A stretch of DNA of 64,000 nucleotides from Archilochus colubris (lineage: Eukaryota; Chordata; Aves; Apodiformes; Trochilidae). The translations under genes were made by a program, and so were the position numbers. Location: assembly GCA_023079485.1 (NCBI GenBank), contig CM041084.1:102094467-102158466 (forward strand), written 5' to 3'. This document shows positions 56,101 through 60,798 of this stretch, piece after piece; within the stretch, counting starts at the first letter, position 1, and each line of letters begins with the position of its first letter. The notes below the pieces were generated by a model that searched no databases, was not told where the DNA came from, and saw only the letters and a list, made by a program, of their open reading frames with translations.

Positions 56101-58910
56101 CAAGTATAAATGATTCTGTCCTTCAAATGAACCCTCTGGATGTAGTTTTATTGCACATAACATAACCTGACATCAGAAGATGAATGTGCTAATGATCTAC
56201 AGGAAGATAAACACAAATGAAGAGTTTGCTTAGTAAAATATTTTTAGACCTTAGACTTTTTTTATCATATATTGATTCTTAACATGCTTCACTACTGCAA
56301 AGGCTGGTAAATCACAGTAGCAAAATGGGAATATTAATCTCATATTTCATTAAATGGTTATGGCAAATTATAAAGACAAAGAAAGCTGTGTGTAGACAAA
56401 TTGACATTTCAGGAGCTACTCACAGTGCTGGAAAGAATGAGTATAGTATCACGATGATGAAACACAGAAATCTCCTTGTACGCTTGAGGCTCAATAAGAA
56501 TTACGGATAAAATAAAGCATTTAATCTCAGTGCCACGAATAAGGATATTGTCTTTAAGGTATAATACTCCGTGGAGAAAGTGTGTCATTAACATTCTGGG
56601 TAGCCCAGAATTGTCTTAGGCTAAGTAATTTAACATGAGTGCCCTATTCAGATGTGAGATCCAGCTCAGAGCTGTTCAGAAAAGGAGCTTGGATGTTCTC
56701 CAGCAAGTCTCAGTGCACACGCTCTCCTTGATATTCTCGGACAAGTTGCTGAAATGAAAGTTAACGACACAGATAATGAGTTTGCTGAGCTTCCCAAACT
56801 GTAGCCAAAATTCCCTCAATGTCAGTGGGGTGCCAGGAGGGCAGGATAGAAGTTCCTTCAGGTTTCTGATCTGGGATTCACCCCCAGTGCCTTTTAAAGG
56901 ACAAACTGGGTCACCTCATCCAGGTCAAGGACTGTAGATACTGGAAAAACAGGGTGGGTAACTTAAAGCAGCTAATTGCACATATTCACTCCCTTTGGGG
57001 GCCCAGGATTAATGCTGCAGACATTGGCAGGGCCGGATGCCAAGCACAGCAATTAAACCACCCTCCTGGAGCAAAGCCAGAGTCACTGAAAATGTGCCTC
57101 AGTTGCACAAGTGAGTCCTGATGGGGCAACTTGACTGTTCCATCTTCTGCCTTCTGCACCTCTTCAAGCACCTGCATTTCCACACCGTATTTCTTTTAGA
57201 ACTCTTATCTTATTAGGGAATAGGAAATTCATGCTGCTTAATGAAAGCTCTTAACTACCCCTTCCCAAGGAAAGTACTACTATTTAATATTTCAAACATT
57301 TAGTGGATTTAGAGATTTGCTTCTTTTTTTTTTCCCCTTAGGATTTTTCCAAAGCAAATATTGTAATTCCCATGGGTGCTTAGACTTGCTCAAATGAATC
57401 AGTTGATTTATGATGCTCTTCAGTCTGTTCCTTACTTTTATGGATTAGAATAAGAACTGCTCTTGTGGATCAGACTGAGGAGGCCAATGTTTGCACCAGT
57501 TTATGTGCTGACTGAGAAAATGGCAAAGGTCTGCTTAATCCACCCTATGAATGATGTCTATATAAAGTTGGTTTCCTGGCCTCTCTGTGAAAGTGGAATC
57601 ACCTTATCTGCTCTTTCAGGAACCAAGGAAGTGGTTGTGAATGTAGATGATGATGGAGTCATTTCCTTGAACTTTGAATGTGATCAGATGTCTGCAAACT
57701 CTACATTTGTTTGGTCCAAGAATTATGAACCAATTGAAGATGAATCTCGTCTGAGCATCGATACCAAAGGCGGAAAGTAAGAACCCTTTGTGGCAGCAAT
57801 AGTCTCCTGGTTGAGAGACATAGGTTGGTCACAGAAATCTACCCGTTTGGATGCGTGACCTCAGGAAGAGTTAAATCTGCTAATCTGTTTCTGGTAGGCC
57901 ATTTGAACATTGGAGCTTGCACAGAATGAGTCAGGCTCAGGGAGAGAAAATCTGTGCTCTGTCGTCATGCAACCTGTTAAGCGAAGCAAATAATAGTAAT
58001 AATAATAATAAATAAATATTAAATAATCATCTCCAAAGAAGAAAATTATCTATCTGCTTACAAAATGCTTTTGCCATGTAACTAACACTGGTGCAATCTT
58101 TGGAGGGGCTTAAGTAAGCAGGACTCTTATGACAGCATCACCACAGCCTGAGCTGGTCATGACTGATTCCTCTAATGCTGTGCAAGCCTACTTGGTTTCT
58201 TCAGAGAAAAAGAACTGGCAAATGCATAGGTTCATGCATATGAACTACCTATGTGCTCTTCTAGTTATAGAAATCACAAAGAAAGAAATGGTATCTCACC
58301 CCACTTTTGGTATTGCACATGAAAATGGAATCAGCCTGTATCAGCATCCTTTTGTGCTCATCAAAAACTTGGCAACATGTTTTTAGGCATGCTTGAACTA
58401 GTTTAAAGGAGCTATCTGCAGTACTTTTGGACTGTCTGAGAGTTGTACCATCTCCACTTGTAGCACATTTGGATCTACCCTGGTTTCTACTGGCCAGAGT
58501 CCCATATTTTCTCTTTAAACAGAGCAAAAGCTAATACAAGACTATTTTTATTGATGTTAGAGACATAAATGAGGTGTTTGGTTCAGACTGATCTCATCTT
58601 TTTATCAAAATGTTTTGTTTGTTCATTTTTTTCTGAAGGTCAAAAGCTACCTTTAAAGATCTTGCAGAAGATGATTTGGGAATTTACTCTTGTGCTGTTA
58701 CAGACACTGATGGAGTTTCATCAAGCTACACAATTAATGAGGAAGGTAAACACAGTGTCTAATAAGCATGGCTGTTGATTTTTAGTCTTGTTTTTCCCTG
58801 TTGCTGTGTCTCTCCAATCCATAAGGCACACAAACCTGATATTATTTCTTTTGTGTCTTTTAAAGAAATGAAACGCCTGCTTGCTCTGAGCCATGACCAC
58901 AAATTCCCAA
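10732..58910 (+). CDS. MYOM1: Myomesin-1 (skelemin), 24 coding exons, 3' incomplete
   Basis: This is a structural protein of the sarcomeric M-band. In the known family the head binds the rod of myosin, My4-My6 bind titin near its C terminus, and My13 makes antiparallel dimers. Here 24 exons with GT-AG borders join in phase into 1259 complete codons: head (about 1-275), Ig My2 (about 280-374), Ig My3 (about 400-505), Fn3 My4 (about 512-610), My5 (about 640-740), My6 (about 741-839), EH cassette (840-948), Fn3 My7 (949-1056), My8 (1057-1156), Ig My9 (1157-about 1245) and the start of the following linker. MYOM1 is chosen over MYOM2/MYOM3 because of the EH/skelemin exon and the Ser/Tyr-rich head. 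My10-My13 are not in the window. No frameshift or stop was found. Confidence 0.96.
13940..14305 (+). repeat. CR1 LINE, 3' end (5' truncated)
   Basis: Begins near 'agaggtggctcagagggga' and ends in the CR1 terminal repeat 'attctatgattctatgattc' (last base about 14305). It includes the end of ORF2 ('actcagtgccatggtctag') and the 3'UTR 'gacttgatgatctctgaggt'. It is very close in sequence to the reverse copy at 60799-62282, so the two likely belong to one subfamily that was active fairly recently. Confidence 0.95.
16790..16900 (+). repeat. Possible ancient CR1/L3-type remnant
   Basis: The string around 'tggaataccagttgcagttc' resembles the old LINE phrase for an 'originating copy' of the ORF2 3' region. 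It is short and diverged. I list it only as a weak candidate. Confidence 0.25.
19372..19509 (+). CDS. MYOM1: MYOM1 exon c2: head, basic segment
   Basis: Covers codons 144-189 plus two bases of codon 190 (138 nt, phase 2 in and out, so in-frame if skipped). It encodes the conserved basic stretch [12 protein letters not shown], then an acidic stretch ending near VPVFTGR. This matches the PKPKRAK/VPIFSGR part of human MYOM1 as I recall it. The acceptor TTTTATTTCAG and donor GTATGC (19510) are clean. It is part of the unstructured head; the KAKRAK cluster is a plausible nuclear-localisation-like or phospho-regulated patch, but that is inference. Confidence 0.93.
21121..21243 (+). repeat. CR1 LINE, short 3' tail
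   Basis: Starts at 'aaagctctgagcaacctgat', has the 3'UTR phrase 'gaggtccttccaacccaaat', and ends with imperfect ATTCTATGAT terminal repeats. About 120 bp, severely 5' truncated. Confidence 0.9.
23671..23710. repeat. Degenerate AGTAATGAT tandem repeat
   Basis: Several imperfect copies of AGTAATGAT/AGTAGTAATG within 40 bp of intron c2. Confidence 0.7.
24487..24700 (+). CDS. MYOM1: MYOM1 exon c3: end of head, [11 protein letters not shown] motif
   Basis: Completes codon 190 and encodes residues 191-261 (214 nt, phase 2 in, phase 0 out). It contains [19 protein letters not shown], nearly identical to mammalian myomesin-1, then a Ser/Thr-rich stretch and a charged [20 protein letters not shown] helix-like segment leading to My2. 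The human exon holds a run of SKQSTA repeats between these two blocks. Here that array is absent or reduced to a short [12 protein letters not shown] linker. The donor GTAAAA is at 24701. A downstream AG at 24490-24491 would break the frame, which fixes the start at 24487. Confidence 0.94.
24701..25931 (+). other. MYOM1: MYOM1 intron c3 (1.2 kb)
   Basis: No repeat or exon recognised. A 150-codon minus-strand open frame (25149-25601) has no recognisable features and is probably chance. Confidence 0.85.
25932..26089 (+). CDS. MYOM1: MYOM1 exon c4: first half of Ig domain My2
   Basis: Encodes residues 262-313 plus two bases of Trp314. The run [20 protein letters not shown] leads into the B-strand Cys302 and the C-strand Trp314 (RVTW), the usual I-set Ig core spacing. 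My2 sits next to the myosin-binding head. Acceptor TTCTTTTCCAG, donor GTAAGT (26090); phase 0 in, phase 2 out. Confidence 0.96.
26090..29655 (+). other. MYOM1: MYOM1 intron c4 (3.6 kb)
   Basis: AT-rich. Has A-rich runs around 26240-26290 and T-runs near 29110-29240. No mobile element or extra exon recognised. Confidence 0.85.
29656..29748 (+). CDS. MYOM1: MYOM1 exon c5: middle of Ig domain My2
   Basis: Completes Trp314 and encodes residues 315-344 plus two bases of codon 345 (93 nt, phase 2/2, so symmetric). It reads YKNNVPIND then [17 protein letters not shown], the C-to-E strands of the Ig fold, almost identical to mammalian MYOM1. Acceptor TTTTCCATAG, donor GTAAGG (29749). Confidence 0.96.
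29749..30682 (+). other. MYOM1: MYOM1 intron c5 (0.9 kb)
   Basis: Contains a 20-bp direct repeat with a 4-bp spacer (30412-30431 and 30436-30455). Otherwise AT-rich with nothing recognised. Confidence 0.85.
30683..30771 (+). CDS. MYOM1: MYOM1 exon c6: end of Ig domain My2
   Basis: Completes Glu345 and encodes residues 346-374 plus one base (89 nt). It carries the F-strand signature D-I-A-Q-Y-R-A (350-356), where the canonical second Ig cysteine is replaced by Ala356; Cys346 lies just before. [14 protein letters not shown] follows. Skipping it alone would shift the frame. The donor GTAGGT (30772) opens a very short intron. Confidence 0.95.
30877..30939 (+). CDS. MYOM1: MYOM1 exon c7: My2-My3 linker
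   Basis: 63 nt, phase 1/1. It completes Arg375 and encodes residues 376-395 ([20 protein letters not shown]), the linker between the two N-terminal Ig domains. The upstream intron (30772-30876) is only 105 nt. Because the exon is symmetric, skipping would shorten the linker by 21 residues without a frameshift. Acceptor TTTTGTCTAG, donor GTAAGT (30940). Confidence 0.93.
30940..32646 (+). other. MYOM1: MYOM1 intron c7 (1.7 kb)
   Basis: Contains a CR1 tail at about 32285-32415. No other element recognised. Confidence 0.85.
32285..32415 (+). repeat. CR1 LINE, short 3' tail
   Basis: Reads 'caaggccagattggatgggg', then 'cctgatctagtggtaggtgt' and 'ccctgcctgtggcagggggg', ending 'attctatgattctgtgg'. 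This is a typical 3' end of an avian CR1, 5' truncated. Confidence 0.92.
32647..32811 (+). CDS. MYOM1: MYOM1 exon c8: first half of Ig domain My3
   Basis: 165 nt, phase 1/1; residues 396-450 with split codons at each end. It opens [14 protein letters not shown], then [16 protein letters not shown] with the B-strand Cys430 and the C-strand Trp447 in DIEWYRN. Both are diagnostic of myomesin My3. Acceptor CTTACACAG, donor GTGAGA (32812). Confidence 0.96.
32812..33326 (+). other. MYOM1: MYOM1 intron c8 (515 nt)
   Basis: No repeat or extra exon seen. Confidence 0.88.
33327..33488 (+). CDS. MYOM1: MYOM1 exon c9: second half of Ig domain My3
   Basis: 162 nt, phase 1/1; Gly451-Arg504. It includes the insertion-like [19 protein letters not shown] and the F-strand motif K-E-D-E-G-L-Y-T (478-485), ending YVFVR. 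As in My2, there is no conventional F-strand Cys after Tyr484 (Tyr-Thr-Leu). Acceptor CCTTTCTAG, donor GTAGGA (33489). Confidence 0.96.
33985..34686 (+). repeat. CR1 LINE, about 0.7 kb 3' portion
   Basis: Begins near 'aggtcctggtggacactgag' (ORF2), continues through 'agtctggagaagagagggct' and 'gaagcattcaaggcaaagtt', and ends in 'attctaggagtctatgattc'. The minus-strand open frame across 34154-34666 is only the antisense of CR1. Internal deletions are evident, so it is not intact. Confidence 0.9.
34797..34967 (+). repeat. CR1 LINE, second 3' tail
   Basis: Reads 'aacaggttacccagacaggc', 'ggattctccatacttggaga', 'gactggactaggcaatctc' and ends 'accattctctgattctc'. More diverged than its neighbour 110 bp upstream; probably an older insertion. 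Confidence 0.8.
37154..37295 (+). CDS. MYOM1: MYOM1 exon c10: first half of Fn3 domain My4
   Basis: Completes Asp505 and encodes residues 506-551 plus two bases. [16 protein letters not shown] leads into [18 protein letters not shown] with the Fn3 core Trp534, then ILGYFID. In the known protein My4-My6 bind titin. The true donor is AG|GTCAGT at 37296, supported by phase with c11. It is immediately followed by two GTGAGC decoys in a duplicated 21-bp unit. Confidence 0.95.
37300..37341. repeat. MYOM1: 21-bp perfect tandem duplication at exon c10 donor
   Basis: Positions 37300-37320 and 37321-37341 are identical. Each copy begins GTGAGC, a better match to the splice-donor consensus than the true GTCAGT four bases upstream. 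Use of either decoy breaks the frame. Confidence 0.95.
38921..39420 (-). repeat. CR1 LINE, 3' half, reverse orientation
   Basis: Begins with the reversed terminal repeat 'gaatcatagaattatagaat' and continues with the reversed 3'UTR and ORF2 end ('ccaccacttcctgggcagcc', 'aataaggtctcccctctagc', 'cttcttgtagtgaggtgccc'). The 5' boundary near 39420 is approximate. The open frames here are antisense CR1, not genes. Confidence 0.92.
39832..39852 (+). other. G-run, potential G-quadruplex near acceptor
   Basis: Twenty-one bases that are nearly all G, interrupted by single T and A residues, 60 nt upstream of the exon c11 acceptor. In the transcript this could form a quadruplex or bind hnRNP H/F. Confidence 0.7.
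39913..40112 (+). CDS. MYOM1: MYOM1 exon c11: second half of Fn3 domain My4
   Basis: 200 nt; completes codon 552 and encodes residues 553-618 plus one base. [18 protein letters not shown] leads to [19 protein letters not shown], the classical Fn3 F-G signature, then the linker [11 protein letters not shown]. The last base starts the serine codon of an R-L-R-S motif. Acceptor TTTTTCAG, donor GTAAGA (40113). Confidence 0.96.
40113..41708 (+). other. MYOM1: MYOM1 intron c11 (1.6 kb)
   Basis: No transposon recognised. A small duplicated AGATAAATGATC occurs near 40542-40571. Confidence 0.85.
41709..41765 (+). CDS. MYOM1: MYOM1 exon c12: My4-My5 linker
   Basis: 57 nt, phase 1/1. It completes Ser619 and encodes [18 protein letters not shown] (620-637). 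As I recall, the My4-My5 linker serine in human myomesin (about Ser618) was reported as a PKA target that weakens titin binding. The motif R-L-R-S is preserved here, with the Ser codon split over the c11/c12 junction. A symmetric exon: skipping removes 19 residues, including the Ser, and keeps the frame. Acceptor CTGTTTCAG, donor GTAAGC (41766). Confidence 0.93.
41766..42139 (+). other. MYOM1: MYOM1 intron c12 (374 nt)
   Basis: Short intron with a pyrimidine-rich 3' end; nothing else seen. Confidence 0.88.
42140..42264 (+). CDS. MYOM1: MYOM1 exon c13: first half of Fn3 domain My5
   Basis: 125 nt, phase 1 in, phase 0 out; Glu638-Lys679. It reads [19 protein letters not shown], then [18 protein letters not shown], with the Fn3 core Trp and the conserved GQRGHEG loop. 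Acceptor GTTCTTCAG, donor GTAAAA (42265). Confidence 0.95.
42265..43740 (+). other. MYOM1: MYOM1 intron c13 (1.5 kb)
   Basis: Contains a short mixed AT/CA repeat (42572-42624). Nothing else recognised. Confidence 0.85.
42572..42624. repeat. Mixed TA/CA microsatellite
   Basis: Interrupted TATA, TACA and CACA dinucleotide tract in intron c13. Confidence 0.8.
43741..43924 (+). CDS. MYOM1: MYOM1 exon c14: second half of Fn3 domain My5
   Basis: 184 nt, phase 0 in, phase 1 out; Cys680-Leu740 plus one base. [20 protein letters not shown] leads to [17 protein letters not shown], the Fn3 signature with a Cys pair, and ends MDDKL. Acceptor TTTGACTGCAG, donor GTAAGT (43925). Confidence 0.96.
43925..44909 (+). 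other. MYOM1: MYOM1 intron c14 (1.0 kb)
   Basis: No repeat or extra exon recognised. Confidence 0.87.
44910..45084 (+). CDS. MYOM1: MYOM1 exon c15: first half of Fn3 domain My6
   Basis: 175 nt, phase 1 in, phase 2 out; residues 741-798 with split codons. [20 protein letters not shown] leads to [19 protein letters not shown] and the loop [12 protein letters not shown]. My6 is the third titin-binding Fn3 unit and the domain that precedes the EH cassette. Acceptor CTCTCCCACAG, donor GTAATG (45085). Confidence 0.96.
45085..46187 (+). other. MYOM1: MYOM1 intron c15 (1.1 kb)
   Basis: AT-rich; nothing recognised. Confidence 0.87.
46188..46309 (+). CDS. MYOM1: MYOM1 exon c16: second half of Fn3 domain My6
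   Basis: 122 nt, phase 2 in, phase 1 out; residues 799-839 plus one base. [20 protein letters not shown], then [20 protein letters not shown]. It ends exactly where the protein can splice either into the EH cassette or directly into My7; both joins are phase 1. Acceptor TTTGTTTTAG, donor GTAAGC (46310). Confidence 0.96.
46310..47236 (+). other. MYOM1: MYOM1 intron c16 (0.9 kb), upstream of EH exon
   Basis: Has a 23-A run at 46349-46371. Near the 3' end a branch-point-like TTCTAAT (47196-47202) lies about 35 nt before the AG, followed by an interrupted pyrimidine tract with TGCT/TTGCTG elements. That fits a regulated, weaker acceptor. Confidence 0.8.
46349..46371. repeat. Poly(A) run, 23 nt
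   Basis: Uninterrupted A23 in intron c16. No LINE or SINE body is recognisable upstream. Confidence 0.95.
47237..47563 (+). CDS. MYOM1: MYOM1 exon c17: EH (skelemin) cassette
   Basis: 327 nt (109 codons), phase 1/1, so it can be included or skipped in frame; residues 840-948 between My6 and My7. The sequence is low in hydrophobics, rich in Ser, Thr, Lys and Gly, with Cys in GVCPEL, DCTTS and KCNAK, and a Lys-rich end ([17 protein letters not shown]). It resembles human skelemin insert landmarks (GGG..VCP.LS..GGLT, QKAA..). In the known biology this disordered, elastic segment defines EH-myomesin of embryonic heart and some slow or extraocular muscle. A TGCATG (47321-47326) inside the exon is an RBFOX-type motif. 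Acceptor GGCAATTTTAG, donor GTGAGA (47564). Confidence 0.93.
48045..48241 (+). repeat. CR1 LINE, 3' tail
   Basis: Reads 'gacaggttgcccagagaggt', 'aaggccaggctggacagggc', 'ctagtgggaggtgtccctgc' and ends 'attctgtgattctatgattt'. 5' truncated at roughly 200 bp. Confidence 0.93.
48864..48912. repeat. (CAAAA)n A-rich simple repeat
   Basis: Alternating A-runs and single C, 49 bp. Confidence 0.92.
49384..49580 (+). CDS. MYOM1: MYOM1 exon c18: first half of Fn3 domain My7
   Basis: 197 nt, phase 1 in, phase 0 out; residues 949-1014. [20 protein letters not shown] leads to [20 protein letters not shown] and [11 protein letters not shown], diagnostic for myomesin My7. My7-My8 have been reported to bind muscle creatine kinase. 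Acceptor TTCACACAG, donor GTAAGA (49581). Confidence 0.96.
49581..50246 (+). other. MYOM1: MYOM1 intron c18 (666 nt)
   Basis: No repeat or extra exon recognised. Confidence 0.87.
50247..50373 (+). CDS. MYOM1: MYOM1 exon c19: second half of Fn3 domain My7
   Basis: 127 nt, phase 0 in, phase 1 out; residues 1015-1056 plus one base. [20 protein letters not shown], then the linker [11 protein letters not shown] that is nearly invariant in myomesins. Acceptor TTGATTCTGCAG, donor GTAGGA (50374). Confidence 0.96.
50374..51103 (+). other. MYOM1: MYOM1 intron c19 (730 nt)
   Basis: No repeat or extra exon recognised. Confidence 0.87.
51104..51288 (+). CDS. MYOM1: MYOM1 exon c20: first half of Fn3 domain My8
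   Basis: 185 nt, phase 1 in, phase 0 out; residues 1057-1118. [20 protein letters not shown], then [20 protein letters not shown] and a charged stretch [16 protein letters not shown]. This matches the KEAKAKEDQWR region of the human protein as I recall it. Acceptor ACTTTTCAG, donor GTAAAT (51289). Confidence 0.95.
51289..52321 (+). other. MYOM1: MYOM1 intron c20 (1.0 kb)
   Basis: No repeat or extra exon recognised. Confidence 0.87.
52322..52436 (+). CDS. MYOM1: MYOM1 exon c21: second half of Fn3 domain My8
   Basis: 115 nt, phase 0 in, phase 1 out; residues 1119-1156 plus one base. [20 protein letters not shown], then [18 protein letters not shown]. The donor GTTTGT (52437) is unusually weak for this gene, but the phase and the downstream GTKEVVVN join confirm it. 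Acceptor TCTTCCTCCAG. Confidence 0.95.
52437..57619 (+). other. MYOM1: MYOM1 intron c21 (5.2 kb)
   Basis: Contains CR1 at 53520-54011, preceded by a GC-rich unassigned patch (about 53180-53500). The rest is AT-rich, with no further exon found between My8 and My9. Confidence 0.85.
53520..54011 (+). repeat. CR1 LINE, 3' portion
   Basis: Begins 'cagggtctattgtgtccagt' (end of ORF2), with 'gttcagcctggagaagagga', 'tggaacaggttgcccagggg' and the terminal repeat 'tctatgattctatga'. The minus-strand open frames here are antisense shadows. About 490 bp; the 5' edge is uncertain. Confidence 0.93.
57620..57776 (+). CDS. MYOM1: MYOM1 exon c22: first half of Ig domain My9
   Basis: 157 nt, phase 1 in, phase 2 out; residues 1157-1208 with split codons. 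[20 protein letters not shown], then a B-strand Cys and [12 protein letters not shown] with the C-strand Trp. It starts the run of C-terminal Ig domains that form the elastic filament toward the dimer end. Acceptor CTGCTCTTTCAG, donor GTAAGA (57777). Confidence 0.96.
57777..58638 (+). other. MYOM1: MYOM1 intron c22 (862 nt)
   Basis: Carries a TAA/TAAA microsatellite at 57991-58018. Nothing else recognised. Confidence 0.87.
57991..58018. repeat. (TAA)n microsatellite
   Basis: Short TAATAATAATA tract passing into TAAA repeats. Confidence 0.88.
58639..58745 (+). CDS. MYOM1: MYOM1 exon c23: second half of Ig domain My9
   Basis: 107 nt, phase 2 in, phase 1 out; residues 1209-1244 plus one base. 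[20 protein letters not shown] carries the F-strand D-x-G-x-Y-x-C motif with a canonical Cys, unlike My2 and My3. [16 protein letters not shown] follows. Acceptor TTTTTTTCTGAAG, donor GTAAAC (58746). Confidence 0.95.
58866..58910 (+). CDS. MYOM1: MYOM1 exon c24: linker helix after My9 (last exon in window)
   Basis: 45 nt, phase 1/1; Glu1245-Pro1259 plus one base of the next codon. [15 protein letters not shown] matches the conserved inter-Ig helix ([16 protein letters not shown] in human, from memory). The helical linkers between C-terminal Ig domains give myomesin its elastic extension. The intron before it is only 120 nt. Donor GTAAGT at 58911; the next exon is not in the window. Confidence 0.93.
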
Positions 58911-60798
58911 GTAAGTGAATCAAAGATGTCTGTAGGGAAATGTTTTGCATGCAGTGGGGTATCACAAAGCTCCTGCCACCATCAGCTAGTGAAGTCACCA
59001 TGGTAATTTCAAGGGAAAGTGTCTTTGAATTGAAGGTCTGAGATTCCTTTATTTTCTTCTTTCTTTCAGTACGTTTGTGTATTGCTGATCTGTTCTAGCT
59101 GACTGCTCTTGGCATATAATAAGTCTATATAATAGCTGAAAAATTAGTATCCTGTTCAATTTGTTTCTTCTGCAGAGTAGTCTTCTATACTTATTCAGCA
59201 TAGTTAACCTCATTTGAAAACCCAACTTTGAAAATTCTCTAATGACTCCAACTGAAGTTAATGTAAAGGTTAAGGTTAACAAAGTAGGCAACTGTAGTAA
59301 ATAGAGTTGTAGTGATCTACAAATTATAATTTTCTTGATGGAATTCATTCCCTCCTTCTTTTCTGTAGCACTTGGTAATGCCAACATCTTTCCAGTTGCT
59401 TAGGGTGGTATTTTTGTTAACTTCACAAACACCTTTGTGATATCCTGGTAGCAGGCCAACTTGGTTATTTTCACTGAATATTACTTGAATAATTAAAAAA
59501 ACCCAACAAACAACTAGATTTTACAATGAATTCTATTACACACAACAAGATGATACTTAAACCTTGTCTCATCTTCTGCTACATTCCCTTCTTTTTTCTT
59601 CCAGGCACTAAAACTCTTGCCTATATTTTAGCTCCTCCAGCTTCCTGCATGCACTGCTTGCACATCTGCCAACTCAGCCCACATCATGCCCCTCAGCACA
59701 GCCAAAGCTTGGCCACAGAAATGGCTGCAGAAATGGCCTTTTTGCCCACATTGCCTCTCCTTTTCATTGCCTTCTGTGTCTTTTCCATATAACATCTCTA
59801 CCCTTCTCAACCCACTGTATCACTTTTTATCAGCTTAGTGGCAGCCCAAGCATCCCCTTGTTTACTTCTGCTCCTCCTTGTTTCTTCCTAATTATAACTT
59901 CACACTGAAATTTAGTCATCAAAAAACCTCAGTGTTGTCTCATGTCCTCACTTGGCGCAGCCCTTCTGTTCTGGGTGCTCTTCCACACTCTGTGTTCAAA
60001 ACTGATGTCACCAAATAAGCTCCTCAGGACACAGACAGTGCCTTCTTTTTTGCATCATATTGGGTAACAATACACTTCTGGCTGTGCATGAGGCCCCAGG
60101 AGGCACAGGCAAAAAGGGAGATCACTGTAGAACATATCCTAATGTTTCAAGGAAGAAACTGTCTTACTTGTTTTGGCTCCTCTAGTCCCTGTGGAGGCTA
60201 AAAAAAATACTAATAGGGCTTGAGATATATCTGGCTATGGCTATGAGGCTAGAAAAATAATAATGAGCTCCTAGGGACCAACATGAAACTTTAGTCATAT
60301 CTCCAGATGATCTGTTTTGTGGATTACTCTAATTCTCTCTTGGAAAAAAAAAACAAAAAACAAAGTTGCTTGGCATTTTTGTTTCAACATGAACTCTTGT
60401 GAGCTGCTTTGTTTGCACTTTTGAACTGCATTGAAGTGTAATTTCTGCTTAGAAACATCTGCAGCCAGTAACACCATGGGAAAAATTGTTGCTGGGATAA
60501 TGCAGCCTTACAGAACTCAGCTACATGTGGGCACAGTGGTGTATTGGTGCTAGGTAAAAATAGATATTTCCACCTATGCAATTTAGCAACTGCCCAAGGT
60601 CGCCGTGTCAAGTGCTCACAGTACTTTGTGATACTATACAAATAGGATGCAGAACCTTGTGAGCACAATGATGGTAAAATGCCTCAAGTAGCTGTCAGTT
60701 GGTACTTACAGAAATATTTAAAAATAAGACTATTGCTCATGGAGGACTCTAATGCAGATTTGTCCAGTTTCTTTGGGCTGGGGAGTGAATGGCCTCTT

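Noticed and set aside
60186..60224. Possible next MYOM1 exon: after AG at 60184-60185 the phase-1 reading gives IPVEAKK, similar to the expected VPVKSE start of the next exon.
   Set aside because: It hits a stop after 12 codons, lacks a donor and does not continue into the conserved My10 sequence. The resemblance is chance.
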